Source: Histoplasma ohiense
Taxonomy: Eukaryota > Ascomycota > Eurotiomycetes > Onygenales > Ajellomycetaceae
Assembly: GCA_017607445.1 (NCBI GenBank)
Contig: JAEVHH010000005.1
Location: 1,989,001-2,053,000, forward strand
Length of the DNA stretch: 64,000 nt
Direction of reading: 5' to 3'
The notes beneath the pieces were generated by a model. It did no database searches, had not been told where the DNA came from, and saw nothing but the letters and a program-made list of their open reading frames with translations. The translations under genes and the position numbers were made by a program. Numbering within the stretch: the stretch's first letter is position 1; every line of letters starts with the position of its first letter. This document shows, in pieces, positions 57,553 through 64,000 of the stretch.

Positions 57553-60500
57553 TCACATGACTGGCGCCCCTGATGCCCGTTGTCTCAGGGAATCCAAGAG
57601 ATGTTCAGGAGGGACACGTTGAAGATCCGGTCGTCGGTCTGTGCCTCGTGGTGCAGTGACATAGCCTTGCCGGTGACGCTGGATGCGATTCAGGATGATT
57701 CCGATTAAAACAATCAAGAATACACAACCCAGCGCAATACAGAAGGACACCAGAATGACAATTCCTCTAGAATGTGGCCGACCTACAGAAAGATGAATGT
57801 CAGCTCAGGAGTTCTCGTAGTACAGATGGCAAAATACTTACGGCCACCTCTAAACCTATTTTTATTCTCAGAGAATAGTTCTGTAACGATGCCTGGTTGA
57901 CCGTCTGACATTGAAGCTAGAACGAAAGGCGTCAATGTGGTTCCGTTGTAGAGAGCACCGGACGCGTTCCCAAAGTCTGGAATTTCGAGTTGACCAGTAA
58001 TGAGGAGCACTTGGTCCTTATCAAGCATCTCAGTTTCGTCATGTTCTTTTCGTAGGCCAATAACCTGGATTCCGAATATTGTAGATTCCTTCCCCAGAAT
58101 TGGACCAGGTGAGCGGAATTTTGAACCATTATAAAAGGCCAAGAATGGGGAACCATCAGCTGACTTTCCAGCGACCCAAAAGCGGGAGCCATCCTCCCTA
58201 GAAAGGCCAAATGTCGTAATGGGACCTGCAATAACATCTTTAGATGATGCTCCATCAATTGAAGACCAAGTTCGCGATACTGCATTGTAGATAGCTAAAG
58301 TTGTCGCATTATTTCCGACCGTGAATTCCCCAGCAGCAATAAGTTTATCCTTTGTAGCCCACTGTAAAACAGAAACAACGCCTCTGATATCGTCACCTAG
58401 CCCAGTCCAACGGTTGGAAGCTGGCTGGAAATTGCAAACGCTCGAACAGGGCAGTCCGCCAGCTGACTCGAATTGGCCACCGATGAAAACATCATCAGCT
58501 CCTGGACGTGGAGCTATAGAGTTTACAACGACGTTATCACCTTCGAGAGCAGGTGGTTGGCTTGATGCGTATTTGGCGCTTTTGAGATCATAGGTGATTA
58601 GGCCGTGTACGTTGGATGAGGAAACATGACCTTTAACAATCCCCCCTGCGAACAGCGTATCTTCCCGGAGTGCCATCGCTAGGAAATTCGATGCCGCGTC
58701 AATACCAGGCCCAGCACCAGTGACAGCATTTTTATTTGAGCCATCAAGAAAAAGTAGGTTCTCAATGACCGTATCATTTTCCCCAATTGCAACGAAGTGA
58801 CCGCCCAAAATCGTGAGATTACGACCTGAGCCATTGTAGAAAAGTCCTGCAACAACACCGCTAACATTTTGGGACGAGGTGACCCTCCTTTGTAGCGATG
58901 ATTTCGCTGCTGTTGGCTGAATTTTGGTGCGAAGGGATTGAAGTCCCAGACCATCATTGTGCATCAAGGCGACAGCATCGTGAGCGGCAAGCCCTTTTGA
59001 CACAAGATTACCAGCGAGAAGGGTAGTCACATTCCTGTCAGTAATTGTTGCGGTGAGCTCTCCAGTAAAAACATGATAGCTAACGTCGAGATTTTGCAAC
59101 CAATTTTTTCTAGAAGGGACCCAGACCGCAAAGCCGTGAGCTGGGCTGGAACGATTATCTTCAAATGGAAGGGTGTGGGTAAAGTTTCCACTGATGCCAA
59201 CGGCGATTTCCGGTTTGTTTTCTGTCAGGTTCACGGAAAATTGTACTATGTACTCCACATGACCATCTACTCCTGCCCCCAAAGGACTCCACGCTCTGCT
59301 CGACAGAGAAAGTAATGCAACATTATTTAGCCTGTTTTCGTTATCGCCACCTTCGTCATTGGCCGATGTGGCGGAGAAATTCCCCCCAACGAAAAGCGTG
59401 TCGTCGAGCAAGAGCATGGCATTCACCTGGGAATTCAGGCCACCACCTGGTAAAGAAGAAAGTTTCCCCTTGGATAAAAGCATGATGTTCTCGGATGAGG
59501 GACCAGAGAAAGCACCGCCGACAAAAATAGTATCATCACGGCTAGCTAAACTTGTTATTGATGCCTCAGGGTTGAAATCAGTTCCCGCTTTATTTATGGA
59601 GGATTTTGAAAAGTCTAAATTAACTTCTTTGGTTGTCGGATCGAACTCGAAAAGGCCATTCAGGCCTCCAGTCGATGATATGAGTTGGAATCGAACGCGA
59701 GAGGCAACAACGGTAACATCTTGCTGACCAGTTTTTGGGGCGAGTTTCACTGATGGTCGAAACTTGCGGCTACTGGCATCAACGAATCCAAGATGTATTT
59801 CATCATATTTGTCAAAATTATTCGTCTGGGCTAGGAACGTCTGTATTTGTTTGTCGCTATCGGGAGACAAAGTCGCGGTAACGTTTACTATTCCGCGCTT
59901 GGGGCAAGTATTATCTGGAATACATCCAGGAGTGAAAACGAGAACTGAATAATTTCCCGATTGCTTTATGTCTGGCTCGAAAGTCACTGATGTTGGGGTC
60001 TGATCGGTCGATGCAACATTGGCTGTTAAATACTCGGACGAGCTCTGGTGAGATGGCGAAATTGCCCAATTGCCTGTCGTGCTGGCTTGGGATCGGGAAG
60101 CGATTCCAGCACATGTGGGTTCGTTGAACCCATCGACCGCATGAATGTAAATATCTAGGAAAGCATTAACTTGGCATTCCTTATTCAAACATTTTGAAAA
60201 TACATACCGTCTTGAAAGAGTTCGACACTGTCAAAGCCTCCACCTGCACCATACCACTCGGAGACTTCGATTTGGAAACCATTCATGCCAACTACATTGA
60301 CAAATTTGAAATCACGAGAGGCTTCCGACAGATCGTTGGAAAGAGGGCATCTCGCATCACAAGCCATGGTGTTACCAGTCGCAGGATCGATGTAGGTCAT
60401 ATTTAGTATTCCATTGTCAGGCACTGCCCTAAAGAGGAAAGTTTTCGTCCCTCTTCCATCCGATAGCGCATTCCGTAACCTGAGTTTCGTTGGCTGGAAT

Positions 60501-61378
60501 CCAAATTTCATCTCAGCACGTAAAAATCCCGGGGAGTTATCTGGAAGTAGCCATGGATTAGCAGCGTCTCCCGTCTTGCCCTGTTTACAGATTGCATTCC
60601 GAGGATTGCTGGACGCAGGTCCACTAGACCCAGAAGTAATTGATGCGGTTTCGAGATTAACGACTTGCTGATCCTTCAGAGCTGGTGTTGTCGCGTTTCC
60701 CAAACCGTCAAATGAGCCTCCAAATACAATGTGGCCGTCAGAAGTTTTGGCGATAGCTGTTACGGGTCCGTTGAAGCCAGCGAAGGGAAGAGAAGAAAAG
60801 CCAGACTTTGGCGACCACATAATAGCATTTTGGGATTCAGATTGTTTGAACGCTCCGCCCACATATACATTTCCGCTCGCCTCATCGCAAAGCAGAGCGA
60901 AGACCTGCCCCGAAAGACCAGATATCGGGGTAACTTTACTGAAATCTTTTGCGTCGACAAGAGCAATTCCGTGAGTTTCGACTCCAGCCAGACTAGTAAA
61001 GTTTCCCCCAACAACGACACTAGTAATCGTACTATCATCCGCTCTCAACGGGCAGAGTGACAATATGTCTGCGTCGGACGAAGCGACTGAAGCCAGGGCA
61101 CCATTTGGCAACGTGGAAAGGAGGGAATGAGGCCGGGATCCATTTGGTAAGACGGGTTTCGGTCTCTGTTCCTCGAATTGGAACAGGTTTATGGCGTCAA
61201 AATTGCCAGTCAAGGAGGTTCGACCCAAGGGCCCAATATCAAGATCTGGCAGAGCAACAGGGGTGAACTGCGCAGCACTGATCGCCGAGGGTAAGCGTGC
61301 GAGGGTAAAAAAAGCGGAACGATAGAGGAGAGAGACAAAGCTCGCCGTCGCTGGCTCAAGCAGTGACGAGGCCCTCAT
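57553..61378 (-). CDS. RAX2: Cortical marker protein Rax2 (cell polarity)
   Basis: Three exons on the minus strand (60208-61378, 57842-60154, 57553-57782) encode about 1237 aa. The N-terminus MRASSLLEPATASFVSLLYR through LPSAISAAQF has the look of a signal peptide or anchor. A long extracellular part follows, with recurrent beta-propeller/Kelch-like phrases: VVVGGNFTSL, VYVGGAFKQS, IFVGGAFSGP, LFVGGNFSAT and VFIGGQFESA, plus many N-glycosylation sequons. Paired cysteines (ACDARCPLS and TPGCIPDNTC) are typical of the family. The last exon gives one membrane helix (VILVSFCIALGCVFLIVLIG) and a short basic cytosolic tail ending SGAPVM. Rax2 is a type I plasma-membrane landmark with Rax1 for bud-site or hyphal-tip polarity in yeasts and moulds. 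Length and topology fit. Confidence 0.92.
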
Positions 61379-62231
61379 CGCTCCACCACTCCACCGGCAG
61401 CGACACAGGTACTGCCTTACCTACGAAGGTAGAGGTAGGTAGCGTTAATCCAAAGCCAAAATGAAAGCCTTGGTTATCGGACGAGAGCAAATCAGAGGTA
61501 CATACAGGACGGTTTATTTTCAAAACGAGCGTGTGGTGAGAAAGAATCGATATTCAAAAAACCCGTCTAGCGGATATCCTCACACCATTGTCGAATAAAC
61601 AAAGGGAAAAAGGAGCGATAATGCCCGAAGAGCAGGGCGACTGCTGGTGTGAAGGAGTGGACGGGAGTGAGGAAGCAAAGAGAGAGAGGAATTGCACAGA
61701 GAAGCGTTGCAAAGGGGGACATGCTTAATCAGCCGCGACTGAGTGCGTACCGTACCCATGATGTTATGATTGGGTGGATTGGGCCAGTCTGGGGGGACTA
61801 TTCCTATTGCAGTCCGGATCAATAATTACCCATGGGTGCGGCCACTCTTATTTTCAGTCCATTCCTGATCACATGATACAAAACCCACACCACTTTTATT
61901 TCAGTGACACGTCTTACATCTCTCATCAACAATCATATTTCAGAGACAGCAATAGTTGTGATGTTATATTTATAGACTATCAATACTCAGTATTGTTATA
62001 GAATGATAATACTCCACTTTTTATTAGACAGAGCGAAGCAAAGTCAGCTGCTTCATTGGGTTGAATTTCAATGGTTTTATTGGATATCTGATTGATCTGC
62101 CATGTAAATAAAATAACCTCCACAGCACAAAAAAAGTGGGAACTTGACTTTAAGACTAGTCTAAATACTGTATAGTCTTATTTCCAACATTTCAGCTCTC
62201 CCTTGCTTCATTTTACGTTGCATGCAACAAC
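61379..62231. promoter_or_regulatory. Rax2 promoter and upstream region of the kinase-like pseudogene
   Basis: An 853-bp divergent space. The Rax2-proximal part is CT-rich on the minus strand; the right part is AT-rich. No intact coding frame is seen. Confidence 0.4.
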
Positions 62232-63259
62232 AATGACTTATCCTTTGAGTGACAACTTTTGCTCCAGGTTTAACTGCTCAAAGCCAGACCTGCCTTATGT
62301 TGTTGGCACGGTGTTCGCAGTTCGCTCACATAATCCTCCTTCACCCACAAGCACAAGTTACGATTGCTCGCTCACCTCTGAAGCTGCATATGAGAGAGAT
62401 TCAATGCACCCTTTGGATCGTTGTAACAAACACCCTCCTCTTGCTGGATTAGATGGACCAACAACTGCCAAATTGAAGATAGATGGGGCTGTTAGAATTG
62501 GAGATAATCACAGTGCTCAGTTAGTTACTATTCAAATCCCACATACTTCACCTCCGAAGATGTTGCCAACAGACACAAATCTCCTTGCCAAGATCTATGA
62601 CCCTCTCTACTTTGATCATGAACAAGATGATGTAGACCCTTTCCTTTCCAAGGTTGTGTTGACCGCGATTATGCACGTGAGACTGCCGCCTACCTCGCAC
62701 TACCTCAGCTCTATGGGACTGTCATACCAAATTACTTCGGCTCATATACGCTTCAGTGGCCAATTGATGGACTGCCACGCGCTTGGTTCGACTGATCCTA
62801 ATTGAGCTTGTTTCTGGGACGTCTATGCAGCAACTGAGTCCCATGAAATTCTCGCAGAGAGATCGTCAGGCTATTATAAAGGCTATAATTGATGCTGAAA
62901 CATTGCTCTACACATGTAATGTCCGGCATGGGGACATACATCCGCGGAACATACTCTTACCGAACACAGCCAAAACTTGGAAGATAACAATCATTGATTT
63001 TGGGAAAGCAAGACTTGGGAGGACACCATATCCAGAGGAAGAGCAACGATATCTCCCTGAAGTTTCAATTTCACCGCTGCTCCGCTGGAATAAGGCTTGG
63101 GGGATTTGGCACGTCTTTGATGCCTGGGTTGATTGGGGCTGGCAATCTTGGCTTGAGGATGTATATGAGGATACAAGAGCTTCGATCACAGATCACATGA
63201 GGTCAGTCTGGCTACCATCTATTGTGACTCAGCCTCTAGAGCCATTGCCGGATTTTTAA
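62232..63259 (+). pseudogene. Protein-kinase-like (APH/choline-kinase fold) gene broken by two frameshifts
   Basis: From ATG 62232 (MTYPLSDNFCSRFNCSKP) the frame runs through LLAKIYDPLYFDHEQDD to about 62655. The natural continuation, VDRDYARETAAYLALPQLYG then IPNYFGSYTLQWPIDGLPRA, lies in another frame at about 62659-62790, and the sequence then returns to the first-listed family part in a third register: VRLILIELVSGTSMQQL from about 62789 to the stop at 63259. The last part keeps the kinase catalytic loop HGDIHPRNIL and DFGKA. No splice sites could bridge the two joins, since sequence is continuous in both. Intact relatives are small kinase-like proteins expanded in some Onygenales, as I recall. 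The catalytic motifs are intact, so the breaks look recent, or could be sequencing errors. Confidence 0.7.
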
Positions 63260-63892
63260 TGGCTCAGAGCGGGGACATGTTTTGATGGACAACTAAAGCG
63301 CTGAGCCGAATGATTGGCCATCGGCCTTGTGGGAACAGCAACGTCCCTCCATAACTTAAAAAGTAGTTGCACGTCCAGCCTAGAGCACTATTGTTATGGT
63401 ATGGCATTTTTTTGGTCTCGTTTGTTTGTTCTTCTTGTTTTTCTGAAAGTTATGCAATGCTAAGATATCTAAGAAGTCTAATAATTACGGCGCTTGCTAG
63501 GCATGTAAAAAGAAACAAGTGGTGTATTTTAAACAGTATGCATTGAACTGGTTAAATGACAATCGAATGTTCGCTACCTGACAGGTGTAGAGCTTAGACG
63601 AGCATTCATACAAGCTATCATGCTCTCGATCTGTATTCAGCCACCCACTCTGTTGACACGGAAACTATGTGGACCCTATTTGCTGTCATCAATTTAGAGC
63701 TAGCACCGCCCCACAAATCACTCCTAGCTGCCGCATTAAATTATCCGTCAGCCACCTGCAGAGCCCCGTAAGGTCATTACACCAAAAAATAAACAAATAA
63801 ACAAGAAAATAGGAAAAGTAAAGAATAAAGAAAAAACCAATCATGTCGACACAACAATATGGCACATGGAAGGACGAACGTGAAGCGGCGAC
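63260..63892. other. Spacer between the kinase-like pseudogene and the right-edge gene
   Basis: AT-rich 3' sequence with A-rich tracts near 63783-63838. No gene is seen. Confidence 0.4.
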
Positions 63893-64000
63893 TCAGCGAT
63901 CGCCACGTCTGAGGAGGATGTCCTCATCTATCAGGAACTGCCGCAAAACCGAGTCTTTGCTCTTCTTATCAATCTGATAGGTGCCTGTCGGAAGTGTATA
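63893..64000 (-). CDS. 3' end of an unidentified gene running off the right edge
   Basis: On the minus strand the frame is open from the edge to a TGA at 63893-63895, giving 35 residues: YTLPTGTYQIDKKSKDSVL followed by RQFLIDEDILLRRGDR. The composition is clearly protein-like and different from the spacer. I cannot name the family from so short a piece. The 5' part lies beyond the window. Confidence 0.55.
   Translation of the reverse strand, partial: YTLPTGTYQIDKKSKDSVLRQFLIDEDILLRRGDR

Overview
This window is nuclear DNA from a filamentous ascomycete (Pezizomycotina), most likely a eurotiomycete and plausibly Onygenales. The evidence is the gene set and structure: a Rax2-type cortical protein, a fungal EF-hand aspartate/glutamate carrier, a fungal FAN1, a plant/fungal-type ChrA with two halves, a BRPF-like Nto1, and U2AF65. 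Introns are short (about 50-270 nt) with gtaagt/gtatgt-like donors and ctaac-like branch sites. Intergenic spaces are long and rich in simple sequence. I assembled the exon models by hand from reading frame, splice consensus and expected protein motifs. All coordinates are inferences from sequence, not from transcripts.

Layout. 1-16 kb: an unassigned ORF on the minus strand, a septin/AIG1-like P-loop GTPase with a C-terminal hydrophobic tail (+), the mitochondrial carrier AGC1 (-), a small 147-aa protein carrying two protein-phosphatase-1 docking motifs (+), mitochondrial tRNA t6A enzyme Qri7 (+), and a Myb-like protein converging on it (-). 16-30 kb: a 4.6-kb space, then a small conserved basic protein (-) divergent from the PHD-finger protein Nto1 (+), then an RRM/RGG-type RNA-binding protein (+). 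29-37 kb: COMPASS subunit Sdc1 (-) divergent from the FAN1 nuclease (+), then ribosomal protein uS15/Rps13 (-) and a ChrA-type chromate transporter (-). 37-46 kb: an 8.6-kb space in which I recognise no gene. 46-64 kb: a seven-transmembrane receptor-like protein (+), a remnant resembling fungal tyrosine-recombinase/FluG-domain proteins (-), U2AF65 (-) divergent from 8-oxoguanine glycosylase OGG1 (+), Rax2 (-), a broken protein-kinase-like gene with two frameshifts (+), and the 3' end of an unidentified gene running off the right edge (-).

Most genes are unlinked housekeeping functions, and I see no biosynthetic cluster or operon-like system. Themes recur: histone-modification readers/writers (Nto1, Sdc1), DNA repair (OGG1, FAN1), RNA processing/translation (U2AF65, the RRM protein, Rps13, Qri7) and mitochondrial functions (AGC1, Qri7). 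Four divergent pairs share short 5' spaces: small protein/Nto1, Sdc1/FAN1, U2AF65/OGG1 and Rax2/kinase pseudogene.

The observations I consider most worth following are the SILK + RVxF pair in the 147-aa protein, the stop-free 3n introns in Nto1 and OGG1 that leave the frame open if retained, the readable Sdc1 intron that encodes a hydrophobic segment, the twice-frameshifted kinase-like gene, and a G-run array upstream of Qri7.
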